DNA from: Saccharopolyspora montiporae | Lineage (GTDB): Bacteria > Actinomycetota > Actinomycetes > Mycobacteriales > Pseudonocardiaceae | DNA: 53,782 bases | Direction of reading: 5' to 3' | Assembly: GCF_015209505.1 (NCBI RefSeq) | Contig: NZ_JADEYC010000013.1 | Coordinates: 1-53,782 of the forward strand | Shown: piece after piece, positions 36,421 through 45,747 of the stretch | Position numbering within the stretch: position 1 is the stretch's first letter | How the letters are laid out: the number at the start of each line of letters is the position of its first letter | The notes under the pieces: model-generated | The model's input: the letters and a program-made list of their open reading frames with translations, nothing else | Told to the model about the DNA's origin: nothing | Databases searched by the model: none | Program-made: the position numbers and the translations under genes

Positions 36421-39400
36421 GTGGCGAGCGTGGCCGGTCCACAACGCGACACGCCGGCAGCCCAGTTGCTCGACCCCGCCCGGCAGATGTGCTGGCGGGT
36501 GCCGGAGCTGGCGCTGCTGCTCAGCGATCAAGCGGTCGCCCTCGCCCGCAGCGAGGGCGACCGCCGGGGCCGGTTGCAGGCCGAGGCGCTCGCGCTGTTC
36601 GCGTTGAACCGGCTCGGCCGGGGAGTGGCCGCCACTACCCGCGCCATCGCGGCCGTTCGGGACGCCGAATCCGCCGGTGAGGACGGCTGTGCTGCCGAGA
36701 TGCGGGTGGAGTTGGCGTGGTGCGCCCGCAGTGCCGGTGCCCACGACGCGGCGGGTCGAGTGCTGCAGCCGGTGCTGGAGCATGAGCGGGTCGACCCGGT
36801 GCTGCGGGCGCACGCGCTCGTCGCGTTCGCCGCGGTCACCCCGGCCGCCGCAGCCCGCGGCAGGTGCACAGAGGCACTTGATGAGGCGGAACGGCTCTAT
36901 TCCGCCTGCGAGCTCAACCGGGACACCGTCCGGGTGCTCCGGGCGCGGGGAAGAGCCGCACGCGCAGCGCACCACCGCAGGTCCGGGGAGTTCGCCGAGG
37001 CGGCGCAGACCGCCGAGGACGGGCTCGACCTGCTGCGCCACCTCGGCGATCCGGTCGCGGAGAGCGGCGAGGTGCACGCCCGCCTCGTGCTGGAACGAGT
37101 GCAGGCGCTGATCGAGCTCGGGCAGGCGCCCGAAGCCACCGGGATCGCCGAGCCGGTGCTCAACCGGCCGGTGCGCGCGGCGGCCGCCGACCCGGTCGGC
37201 TGGCTGGGATTGGCCGTGGCGACCCGCACATACCTGCCGGACGGTGATCGCGCCGCGGCGATCCGGGTGCTCACCGACACCGTGGCCATCGCCGAGCGGC
37301 ACCGCCTCGACGGACTGCTCGCCGAAGCGCTCAACGCGCTCTCGCACGCGTTGGAGCAGGGTGCGGAGTACGAACCCGCATTGCGCGCGCTGCGCGATGC
37401 CTACGCCGCCGATCGGCGCTGGCGCTCCGCGGTGCACGAGGCCCGCACCCGGCTCGTGGAGGAGTTCCCCGCGGTGCGGGGCGATGCCGTGCCGCGGGCG
37501 GATTCCCGCAGCGCCGCCGCGTCGCAGAGCGGTGCCGGACAATCTGCTGCGGCCGGGATTGCGGACGTGCCTGCGGAACCGCCGGACACACCTGCGTCTC
37601 GCGTCGGGGGTGCAGCGGAGCGGGTTTCGGTTGGCGGAAACGTCCGTGATCGACGGCCTGCTGCGGCGGGTGCCGCGCCGGCACGGGAACCGATGCCGGA
37701 TCTCCCGTCGGCGCGAGAGCCGGAGTCGGAAACCGCTGCGCCGACCGGGACTCCGGCCGGAGATGACCCGGTCGTGGAGCCGCGGCCGGACGCCGGTGCG
37801 GGAGCTCTGCGCGAGTTACCCGACGAGGAAGACCTGCGCGCCACCGATGACGTGCGCGATGCCGCGCGGCGGTTGATGGAAACGCTGACGAGCCGTGCCG
37901 TCCTGCAGGACTCGGCACAGCGTCCCCAGGCGATGCCCCAGCCACGCGAGCCGCAGGAACCCGATCCGCCGCTCGCCGCGGGCGACTCGTCGCAGCACGA
38001 CGCTCCCCGGTCCGACTCGCCCGGTCGGCACGAATCCCCGGATCGGAACGACGATTCGGGCCGGCACGCATCCCCGGACCGGCACGATGCTTTCGGTCGG
38101 CACGACGGCCCGGCTTGGTCCTCCTGGCAGGGTGTACCCGGCCAGCACGAAGCTCCCGACCGGCGCGCGTCCTCGGGGCAGGACGACGCCCCGGACGGGC
38201 TCCCGGGCGTTCATCCGGGTGCCGACGACACCTCCGGCGTACCCGGCTGGGCCGGATCTGCACCGCACGGATCCGGGACCGACCTCCCAGACTACGACAG
38301 CTGGGACGTCCCTCTCGACCCGTTGTCGCCGACACCGCTCGGTACCGGTGCGGTGGTCTCCGCGGAACCACCGGACGCCACTGGTGCGGATCCGCTGCTG
38401 GACCGGGATGACGAACCCGGCGGGGAACGTGCGCCCACCTGGGGCAACGTGCCCGAGCACGAGCAGGCCGACAGCGCGAGCGGGTCCCGCCCGGACCCGG
38501 ACGCCCAGCGCGTCCACGACGATCCGCAGCCGGTGGAGGGACGCCGGTCCCGCGGGCGCAGCCTCGCCGAGATCCAGGCGTCGCTGCAGGTGTTCGAACA
38601 GACGGGGCGGCGCCGGTCGCGGCGCGCCGAGCCGGACGCCGAGGAGGGGGAACCCATGTCCGCGGCGGACTTGCTGGCCAGGCAGCACGACGAGGGGGGT
38701 GTGCCGAACCAGTCGGATGCCGCCCCCGAACCGGCAGGTTCCGGCACGGCGGGCAACCGGGCCGAGGCGGGGCAGCACGGCGCTGCGCACCGCGCACCGG
38801 CATCGGACTCGTTCGCCGATTCCGAGCAGCCGGACGAGCACGAGCCCGGTGCGCGCGTCCCGCGTGCCGACCGGCCGGACGAGCCCCAAACCGTAGGCGG
38901 CGAGGGGTCGGCCGGGGATCCGCCGTCCCTGAGCAGTTCGCTGACCAGCGAAGACGATGCTCCCGGCGGGTGGGACGAGCAGCACGGTGCCGACGCTGCA
39001 CGGGCGGAACCGGGCGAGGTGGGGTTGGCCGATCTGCTGACCGAAGCGCTCATGGCGTACGAGTCGGGACGGCGCACACCCGTTCCCGACGACGCCCACG
39101 ACCCCGACGACCCGGCTGGCGACGCCGACGACGCCGCCGGCGAGGAGGCACACCCCGACCCGGGCGACGACCGCGATCCCGGCGCGCGCCGGGAGGCCGC
39201 CGCCGCAGCAGAACCCGCCGGGCGGCACAGCCGCTCCGCCGCGGACGGTCCGGTAGCCCGCGGAGGCAGTCGGAACGCCACCGGCGCCGGGCCCGCGTTC
39301 GGCGCTGAGGCGACGGTCCGGCCCCGGCACGGCTCGGCGGTCGAAGCGCCCGGTCGCGACGTGGGAGCCCGGCACCGGCATCCGGCGTTCGAGTTCGATC

Positions 39401-39423
39401 CACCTGCGGAAACGTCCGGGTAA
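36421..39423 (+). CDS. Large TPR-like / disordered protein of unknown function
   Basis: 1000 residues. The first 360 form helical pairs rich in Ala, Leu and Arg that look like tetratricopeptide repeats. From about 370 to the end the chain is of low complexity: Asp/Pro/Arg/His-rich, with a stretch of RHD, DRHD and GRHD elements (about 535-580). Short ordered islands include RSRGRSLAEIQASLQVFEQTGRRRSRR (split here as RSRGRSLAEIQ and ASLQVFEQTG), SAADLLARQH and GLADLLTEALMAYESGRR. No membrane segment or signal. Start GTG 36421 follows CGGAGG. It sits between ettA and gdh and is probably cotranscribed with ettA. No function is proposed. Confidence 0.75.
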   Translation: MASVAGPQRDTPAAQLLDPARQMCWRVPELALLLSDQAVALARSEGDRRGRLQAEALALFALNRLGRGVAATTRAIAAVRDAESAGEDGCAAEMRVELAWCARSAGAHDAAGRVLQPVLEHERVDPVLRAHALVAFAAVTPAAAARGRCTEALDEAERLYSACELNRDTVRVLRARGRAARAAHHRRSGEFAEAAQTAEDGLDLLRHLGDPVAESGEVHARLVLERVQALIELGQAPEATGIAEPVLNRPVRAAAADPVGWLGLAVATRTYLPDGDRAAAIRVLTDTVAIAERHRLDGLLAEALNALSHALEQGAEYEPALRALRDAYAADRRWRSAVHEARTRLVEEFPAVRGDAVPRADSRSAAASQSGAGQSAAAGIADVPAEPPDTPASRVGGAAERVSVGGNVRDRRPAAAGAAPAREPMPDLPSAREPESETAAPTGTPAGDDPVVEPRPDAGAGALRELPDEEDLRATDDVRDAARRLMETLTSRAVLQDSAQRPQAMPQPREPQEPDPPLAAGDSSQHDAPRSDSPGRHESPDRNDDSGRHASPDRHDAFGRHDGPAWSSWQGVPGQHEAPDRRASSGQDDAPDGLPGVHPGADDTSGVPGWAGSAPHGSGTDLPDYDSWDVPLDPLSPTPLGTGAVVSAEPPDATGADPLLDRDDEPGGERAPTWGNVPEHEQADSASGSRPDPDAQRVHDDPQPVEGRRSRGRSLAEIQASLQVFEQTGRRRSRRAEPDAEEGEPMSAADLLARQHDEGGVPNQSDAAPEPAGSGTAGNRAEAGQHGAAHRAPASDSFADSEQPDEHEPGARVPRADRPDEPQTVGGEGSAGDPPSLSSSLTSEDDAPGGWDEQHGADAARAEPGEVGLADLLTEALMAYESGRRTPVPDDAHDPDDPAGDADDAAGEEAHPDPGDDRDPGARREAAAAAEPAGRHSRSAADGPVARGGSRNATGAGPAFGAEATVRPRHGSAVEAPGRDVGARHRHPAFEFDPPAETSG

Positions 39424-39553
39424 TCCGGTGTCGTACCGGACTTCACCACCGTGTCGTGCTCGGCCGCCCTGCCGCCGGGATCGCGAATGGCACTCTTAGG
39501 GTGGAGTTCGTAGGGGCACAATGAGGTGCCGTCGAGCGTGGAGCTGCCTGAAG

Positions 39554-42500
39554 ATGATCGCGAATCCCGGACAGTCGAAGCCCGGAAGCCAGTCGTGGAC
39601 CGATGCGGACCGGCCCGGAGACGGGTCGGACAACCCGGAGCGGATCAAGAACGCCCTGCTCGCCGAGGCCGCCGGGAGCGCCCCCGACCTCGCCGAGCTG
39701 CTGCAGACCTACTACCGGCACGCGCCGGCCGAGGAAGTCGTGGCCGACGACCCCGCCGACCTGGTCGGTGCTCTGCGCTCGCACGCCAGGCTGGCCGAGG
39801 CTCGCGTCGCTGGGCGCCCACTGGTGCAGGTGGCCAACCCGATCCGCGAGCAGGACGGCTGGCAGAGCCCGGCGACCGTGGTGCAGATCGTCACCGACGA
39901 CATGCCGTACCTGGTCGACTCGGTGATCGCCGAACTCGGCCGGGACGGCGCCGAAGTGCAGCGGATCATCCACCCGATCATCATGGTCCGCCGCGATGTG
40001 GCCGGTGCGCTGCAGGAAGTGCTGCCCTCGGCCGATCCGGTCAACCCGCCCCCGGGGGCGATGGCCGAATCGTGGATGTACGTCGAGGTCAACCGGATCA
40101 GCGATGCCGAACGGCTCGACCAGCTGCACAAGGGCCTGTCCGGCGTGCTCAACGACGTGCGCGAGGTCGTCGAGGACAGCGAGCGGATGCACGCCACGGC
40201 GCGCGAGCTGGCCGCGGGGCTGGAGCAGGCCCCGCCACCGCTGGACGGACCCGCGGTGCACGACGCGGCCGGCCTGCTGCGCTGGTTGGCCGACGGGCAC
40301 TTCACGTTCCTGGGCTACCGGCACTACGAACTCGTCGAGGACGGGGGAGAACCGGCGCTGCACGCACTGCTGGCGTCCGGTCTGGGCGTGCTGCGCAGCG
40401 ACAACGTCGCGGCCGGCAACGTGACCGCTGGCCCGGACCCGCTCTCCCAGGACCTGCTGGTGCTGACCCAGGCCAGCGCTCCGTCCACAGTGCACCGCCC
40501 GGTGCACCCGTTCTACGTGGGGCTGAAGACGTTCGACGCCGCGGGGCGGGTGACCGGTGAGCACCGCTTCCTCGGCCTGTTCACCACGACGGCGCTGCAC
40601 GAGAACGTGCTGGACATCCCGTTCATCGAGCGCCGGGTCCGCGAGGTGATCCAGCGCGCCGGGTTCCCGATGCAGTCCTACTCGGGCCAGCGGATGCTGG
40701 AGGAGATCCAGAGCTACCCGCGCACCGAGCTGTTCTCCACCGACGAGGACACCCTGCTGGACACGATCACCGGTGTGCTCGCCCTCGCTGAACGGCGCAG
40801 GCTCAAGCCGTTCCTGCGCCGCGATCCGTACGGTCGATTCTACTCCTGCCTGGTCTACCTGCCCCGGGACCGCTACACGACGAGCTCGCGGCTGGCCATG
40901 CAGGAGGTGCTGCTGGAAGAACTCGGCGGGGACAGCCTGGAGTACAGCACCCGGGTCGGCGAGTCCGCGCTCGCGCGGGTGCACTTCGTCGTGCGCACCG
41001 ACCCGGCGCGCCAGGTCGAACCGGACCTCGCCCGGATCCAGCGCCGGCTCGACGGGGCCATCCACACCTGGGACGACCGGATGGTCGAGGAGGTGGACGT
41101 CGAGCTCTCCGAGGTCGGGCCGGACGAACGACCGGTGCGCAGCGGTTCGGAAGCCGTCAGCCAGATCGCGCAGCGCTACGCCGGAGCCTTCCCGGAGAGC
41201 TACAAGGAGAACTTCACCGCGGGCGAGGGGCTCGTCGACCTGCGCAGGCTGGAGTCCCTCGTGGACTCCCGTGACCTGCGGATGTCCCTGTACGCACCGC
41301 GTTCGGCCGAAGAGGGCGAGCGGCGGTTCAAGATCTACGTGGTCGGCGAGCGCGTCACGCTGTCCCGGGTGCTGCCGGTGCTGCAGAGCATGGGCGTGGA
41401 AGTCGTCGATGAACGCCCGTACGAGATCGTCCCGGACGAGGGGCGCAACTACTGGATCTACGACTTCGGGCTGCGGGTGGAGCCCGGACTGCTGGACGGC
41501 GGTGCCGAACAGCTGGATTCGCTGCGCGAGCGGTTCGAGGAGGCGTTCCGGGCGATCTGGCAGGGCGATGCCGAGGTCGACCGGTTCAACGCGCTCGTGC
41601 TGCGCACCGGGCTGTCTTGGCGGCAGTCGGCGGTGCTGCGCGCCTACGCGAAGTACCTGCGCCAGGCCGGGGTGGCCTACAGCCAGGACTACATCGAGGA
41701 CGTGCTACTGGCGCACCACGACGCGGCGGTCGAGCTGCTCGCGCTGTTCGAGACCCGGTTCGACCCGTCCCGCGCCGAGGACGCCCGCCACGACCGTGAG
41801 GACGCCGCGCTGCAGCGCATCGACGCGCTCATCGAGGAGGTGACCAGCCTCGACGCGGACCGGATCCTGCGCAACTACCTGAGCCTGATCCGCGCGACGC
41901 TGCGCACCAACTTCTTCCGCACCGACGGCGGGCACCCGCGTCCGTACCTGGCGCTCAAGCTGGAGCCGCAGGAGATCCCGGGACTGCCGGAACCCCGCCC
42001 GCAGTACGAGATCTTCGTGTACTCGCCGCGGACCGAGGGTGTGCACCTGCGGTTCGGTGCGGTGGCGCGCGGCGGCCTGCGCTGGTCGGACCGCCGCGAG
42101 GACTTCCGCACCGAAGTGCTGGGCCTGGTCAAGGCGCAGGCGGTGAAGAACGCCGTCATCGTCCCGGTCGGCGCCAAGGGCGGTTTCGTCGTCAAGCGCC
42201 CGCCCGCCGCGACCGGCGACCCGTCCGCCGACCGCGAGGCGGCGCAGCAGGAGGGCATCGCCTGCTACCGGATGTTCATCTCCGGGCTGCTCGACCTCAC
42301 CGACAACCTGGTGGACGGCGAGGTCGCTCCGCCCGCCGAGGTGGTCCGGCACGACGGGGACGACCCGTACCTGGTGGTCGCCGCGGACAAGGGCACCGCG
42401 ACGTTCTCCGACATCGCCAACGAGGTCGCCGGCACCTACGGGTTCTGGCTCGGTGACGCGTTCGCCTCCGGCGGCTCGGTCGGCTACGACCACAAGGCGA

Positions 42501-44506
42501 TGGGCATCACCGCGAAGGGCGCGTGGGAGAGCGTCCGGCGGCACTTCCGGGAACTCGACCTGGACACGCAGAACGAGGACTTCACCGTCGTCGGTGTCGG
42601 GGACATGGCCGGGGACGTGTTCGGCAACGGGATGCTGCTGTCCGAGCACATCAAGCTCGTTGCCGCCTTCAACCACATGCACGTGTTCATCGATCCGGAT
42701 CCGGATCCGGCCGCGTCGTTCGCCGAGCGCAGCAGGCTGTTCGCGCTGCCCCGGTCCAGCTGGGACGACTACGACCGCAGCATCATCAGCGATGGCGGCG
42801 GGATCTGGCCGCGCTCGCTGAAGTCGATCCCGCTCAACCCGGCGATCCGCCGCGCGCTGGGCATCGACGAGTCGGTGCAGCAGCTGTCCCCGCCGGAGCT
42901 GATCCGGGCCATCCTGCAGGCACCCGCCGACCTGTTGTGGAACGGCGGCATCGGCACCTACGTCAAGGCGGGCACCGAGACGAACGCCGAGGTCGGGGAC
43001 AAGGCCAACGATCCGGTCCGGGTGGATGGCCGCGATCTGCGGGTCCGGGTGGTCGGTGAGGGCGGTAACCTCGGCCTCACCCAGCTCGGCCGCATCGAGT
43101 TCGCCCGGGCGGGCGGCAAGGTCAACACCGATGCGCTGGACAACTCGGCCGGGGTCGACTGCTCCGACCACGAGGTCAACATCAAGATCCTGCTGGACCA
43201 GCTCGTCGAGCAGGGCGAACTGGACCGCCCGCAGCGCAACGAGCTGCTGGTGGAGATGACCGACGAGGTCACGGACCTGGTGCTGGCCGATAACCACTCG
43301 CAGAACTCGGTCTTGGGTATCTCCCGGGCGCACGCGATGGACATGGTTTCGGTGCACGCCCGGCAGATCAGCTCGCTGGAGAAGTCCGGTGAGCTGGACC
43401 GCGAGCTGGAAGCGCTGCCGAACCAGAAGGAGCTGCGCGAGCGGGAGAAGGCCGAGCAGGGGCTTACCTCGCCGGAGCTGGCGACGCTGATGGCGCACGT
43501 CAAGCTGGCCCTCAAGCAGGACGTGCTGGCCAGCGGGCTCCCGGACACCGAAGCCTTCCGCGGCAGGCTGGTGGAGTACTTCCCGCGGCCGCTGCGCGAG
43601 CGCTACGCGGCAGCGGTTCCCGCGCACCCGCTGCGCCGGGAGATCATCACCACCCTGCTGGTCAACGAGATGGTCGACGGTGCGGGCATCTCCTACGCCT
43701 ACCGGCTGGCCGAGGAGATCAGCTCCTCGGCCACGGATGCGGTGCGCGCGTTCGCGGTGGTGACGAAGGTGTTCGAGCTCGACGAGATCTGGCGGCGGAT
43801 CGACGACCTGGCGGACACGATCCCGACCCAGGTGGCCGACGAGCTGGTCCTGGAGAGCAGGCGGCTGCTGGACCGCGCCTCGCGGTGGATGCTGGCCAAC
43901 CGGCCGCAGCCGCTGGCGATCGGTGCGGAGATCACCCGATTCCGCGGTGTGGTGCAGGAGCTGTCCGGTTCCGTGCGGGGGCTGCTGCGCGGCCGGGCCG
44001 CCGACACCGCGGACGAGAAGATCGAGCGCTGGAAGTCCGACGACGTGCCTGCGGACCTCGCCGAGCAGGTCGGGGTGTTGCTGGATTCGTTCGCGCTGCT
44101 GGACATCACCGAGATCGCCGAACTCGCCGAACGCGATGCCGGGGTCTCGGCGGAGCGGTCGCCGCGGGAGAGCGCCGAGCTGTACTACGCGCTGTCCGAG
44201 CACCTGGACGTGGAGCGGATGCTGCAGGCGGTCAACGAGCTGGAACGGGGCAACCGCTGGCACGCGCTGGCGCGGCTCGCGCTGCGCGACGACTTCTATG
44301 CCTCGGTGCGGGCCATCACGGTCGACGTGCTGCGCAGCAGCGAGCCGGACGACCCGCCGGAGGACAAGATCGCCCGGTGGGAAACCACCAACGCGTCCCG
44401 GCTGGAGCGGGCCAACTCGGCGCTCGGGCAGATCAAGAACTCCGGGAAGCTGGACCTGGCGACGTTGTCGGTCGCCTCGCGGCAGCTGCGCGGCATGGTG
44501 CGCTGA
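39554..44506 (+). CDS. gdh: NAD-specific glutamate dehydrogenase, large (about 180 kDa) type
   Basis: 1650 residues, the usual size of the L_180 class that deaminates glutamate to 2-oxoglutarate with NAD. The N-terminal 700 residues hold the ACT-like regulatory region (VVQIVTDDMPYLVDSVIAEL, FLGYRHYEL). The catalytic core lies centrally: RGGLRWSDRREDFRTEVLGL, QAVKNAVIVPVGAKGGFVVK, GSVGYDHKAMGITAKGAWES and VVGVGDMAGDVFGNGMLL. The C-terminal 500 residues are helical. Start ATG 39554 has GGAG ten bases upstream; the frame opens at 39521. In mycobacteria this enzyme is regulated by GarA; conserved neighbours here support orthology. Confidence 0.94.
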   Translation: MIANPGQSKPGSQSWTDADRPGDGSDNPERIKNALLAEAAGSAPDLAELLQTYYRHAPAEEVVADDPADLVGALRSHARLAEARVAGRPLVQVANPIREQDGWQSPATVVQIVTDDMPYLVDSVIAELGRDGAEVQRIIHPIIMVRRDVAGALQEVLPSADPVNPPPGAMAESWMYVEVNRISDAERLDQLHKGLSGVLNDVREVVEDSERMHATARELAAGLEQAPPPLDGPAVHDAAGLLRWLADGHFTFLGYRHYELVEDGGEPALHALLASGLGVLRSDNVAAGNVTAGPDPLSQDLLVLTQASAPSTVHRPVHPFYVGLKTFDAAGRVTGEHRFLGLFTTTALHENVLDIPFIERRVREVIQRAGFPMQSYSGQRMLEEIQSYPRTELFSTDEDTLLDTITGVLALAERRRLKPFLRRDPYGRFYSCLVYLPRDRYTTSSRLAMQEVLLEELGGDSLEYSTRVGESALARVHFVVRTDPARQVEPDLARIQRRLDGAIHTWDDRMVEEVDVELSEVGPDERPVRSGSEAVSQIAQRYAGAFPESYKENFTAGEGLVDLRRLESLVDSRDLRMSLYAPRSAEEGERRFKIYVVGERVTLSRVLPVLQSMGVEVVDERPYEIVPDEGRNYWIYDFGLRVEPGLLDGGAEQLDSLRERFEEAFRAIWQGDAEVDRFNALVLRTGLSWRQSAVLRAYAKYLRQAGVAYSQDYIEDVLLAHHDAAVELLALFETRFDPSRAEDARHDREDAALQRIDALIEEVTSLDADRILRNYLSLIRATLRTNFFRTDGGHPRPYLALKLEPQEIPGLPEPRPQYEIFVYSPRTEGVHLRFGAVARGGLRWSDRREDFRTEVLGLVKAQAVKNAVIVPVGAKGGFVVKRPPAATGDPSADREAAQQEGIACYRMFISGLLDLTDNLVDGEVAPPAEVVRHDGDDPYLVVAADKGTATFSDIANEVAGTYGFWLGDAFASGGSVGYDHKAMGITAKGAWESVRRHFRELDLDTQNEDFTVVGVGDMAGDVFGNGMLLSEHIKLVAAFNHMHVFIDPDPDPAASFAERSRLFALPRSSWDDYDRSIISDGGGIWPRSLKSIPLNPAIRRALGIDESVQQLSPPELIRAILQAPADLLWNGGIGTYVKAGTETNAEVGDKANDPVRVDGRDLRVRVVGEGGNLGLTQLGRIEFARAGGKVNTDALDNSAGVDCSDHEVNIKILLDQLVEQGELDRPQRNELLVEMTDEVTDLVLADNHSQNSVLGISRAHAMDMVSVHARQISSLEKSGELDRELEALPNQKELREREKAEQGLTSPELATLMAHVKLALKQDVLASGLPDTEAFRGRLVEYFPRPLRERYAAAVPAHPLRREIITTLLVNEMVDGAGISYAYRLAEEISSSATDAVRAFAVVTKVFELDEIWRRIDDLADTIPTQVADELVLESRRLLDRASRWMLANRPQPLAIGAEITRFRGVVQELSGSVRGLLRGRAADTADEKIERWKSDDVPADLAEQVGVLLDSFALLDITEIAELAERDAGVSAERSPRESAELYYALSEHLDVERMLQAVNELERGNRWHALARLALRDDFYASVRAITVDVLRSSEPDDPPEDKIARWETTNASRLERANSALGQIKNSGKLDLATLSVASRQLRGMVR

Positions 44507-44515
44507 CCGGCGGCA

Positions 44516-44551
44516 CGGGTGTCCACGATCATCCCAGGTCGCGGACACCCG
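44516..44551 (+). terminator. Possible terminator after gdh
   Basis: Perfect 9-bp inverted repeat CGGGTGTCC (44516-44524) and GGACACCCG (44543-44551), ten bases after the gdh stop, with an 18-nt loop and no T tract. Confidence 0.45.
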
Positions 44552-44672
44552 GTCGGCTCCTGATGTCCGGATCGATACGCTGCGGGAGGGGCCGTGCGTC
44601 GGCCGGGGGTGATCCGCTCCCGGCGGGGTCGCCGGCGCCGAACCGGCCGGATCGTGGAAAGGGAGCTCGTCA

Positions 44673-45104
44673 GTGGGCGCATACGTAGCCGACGTGGCAC
44701 TGCGCTGGTCCGACCTGGATGCGTTCGGGCACGTCAACCACGCCAGGACGATCACGCTGCTGGAAGAGGCGCGGGCGGGACTGCTGTTCGCCGAGGCCGA
44801 ACGGCAGGGGATCCCGGGCATGGCCGACGGCATGGTCGTGGCCCGCGTGGTGATCGACTACCACAGCCCGCTGCAGTACAGCGCCGGATCCCTGCAGGTG
44901 CAGATGTCGGTGCGCGACCTGCGGGCGGCCTCGTTCCTCGTCGACTACACCGCCTACGCGCAGGAAGCGGTGGCCACCGCGGAGACGTTGATGGTGCCCT
45001 ACGACCTGGACGCAGGCCGACCGCGGCGGGTGACGAGTGCGGAGCGCGACTTCCTGGTCCAGTGGCGCCTCGACGAGCCGGAACCGGGGTCCGCGGGTGG
45101 CTGA
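44673..45104 (+). CDS. Acyl-CoA thioesterase, 4HBT hotdog fold
   Basis: 143 residues. The N-terminal WSDLDAFGHVNHARTITLLEEARAGL is the 4-hydroxybenzoyl-CoA thioesterase signature, with Asp in the catalytic position and the GHVNHA turn followed by the hot-dog helix. It should hydrolyse an acyl-CoA of unknown chain type in the cytoplasm. Start GTG 44673 follows GGAAAGGGAG. Its last codons overlap the start of the next gene by 8 bp. M. tuberculosis has the counterpart Rv2475c beside gdh. Confidence 0.87.
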   Translation: MGAYVADVALRWSDLDAFGHVNHARTITLLEEARAGLLFAEAERQGIPGMADGMVVARVVIDYHSPLQYSAGSLQVQMSVRDLRAASFLVDYTAYAQEAVATAETLMVPYDLDAGRPRRVTSAERDFLVQWRLDEPEPGSAGG

Positions 45105-45738
45105 GCTGCGGATGCCCGATTCGGGCGAGCGCGAGGACCTCGGCGCGTTCGTGGCGCGCGCGGTGCGGCTGGACGGCCAATCGGTGCTGCGGCTGCGCAA
45201 CCGCGAGGATTCCGGCCGGTTCGACGCCTGGTCGGCGACCCCGTTCGATGCGCTGTGCACCCGGGCTTTCGGCGGTGCGTCCGATCCCGCGGACCTGACC
45301 GTGTCCGGGAGCGAGCTGCTGGCCGCGCTGACGGTGGCCGGCGGACCGGTGATGGACCCGGGTCCGCCGCAGGACCTGCTGTGGCGGTCCGAGTTGCCGC
45401 CGCCGACCGGCTGGTACCGGGTGGATGATCTGCCCGCCAAGCTCGTCGGCGAGGTCGCCGAGCGCGGCATCGGGATGGCCAAGGAGAACGTGGGCCCCAA
45501 AGGAACCCCGCCCGCATCGCTGCTGGACCAGGAGGTCTTCACGGTCAGCGGTAGCGGTTTCGAGGTGAAGGTGCCGCTGCGGTGCCTGTTCGTCCTGTCC
45601 GGCATGGGCTTTCTGGTGAACCGGCCGGACGAGGGGGAGATCGTGCGGGTCAGCGCGACCGATTCCTGGCTGCGGCTGGACTCCCGGTTCGGTGCCGTGG
45701 TCCGGCGCAGGCACGCGCTGCTGCCGCTGCTGATCTGA
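45097..45738 (+). CDS. Conserved hypothetical protein, Rv2474c-like
   Basis: 213 residues, soluble, no recognised domain. Its position after the thioesterase corresponds to Rv2474c of M. tuberculosis. Segments worth noting: VLRLRNREDSGRFDAWSATPFDALCTR, DPGPPQDLLWRSELPPPTGW, GMAKENVGPKGTPPASLLDQ, and a C-terminal RFGAVVRRRHALLPLLI. GTG 45097 gives an 8-bp overlap with the thioesterase gene, implying coupled translation; ATG 45112 is another possible start. Convergent with the DUF418 gene, 9 bp away. Confidence 0.7.
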   Translation: MAELRMPDSGEREDLGAFVARAVRLDGQSVLRLRNREDSGRFDAWSATPFDALCTRAFGGASDPADLTVSGSELLAALTVAGGPVMDPGPPQDLLWRSELPPPTGWYRVDDLPAKLVGEVAERGIGMAKENVGPKGTPPASLLDQEVFTVSGSGFEVKVPLRCLFVLSGMGFLVNRPDEGEIVRVSATDSWLRLDSRFGAVVRRRHALLPLLI

Positions 45739-45747
45739 CCCGCCCGA

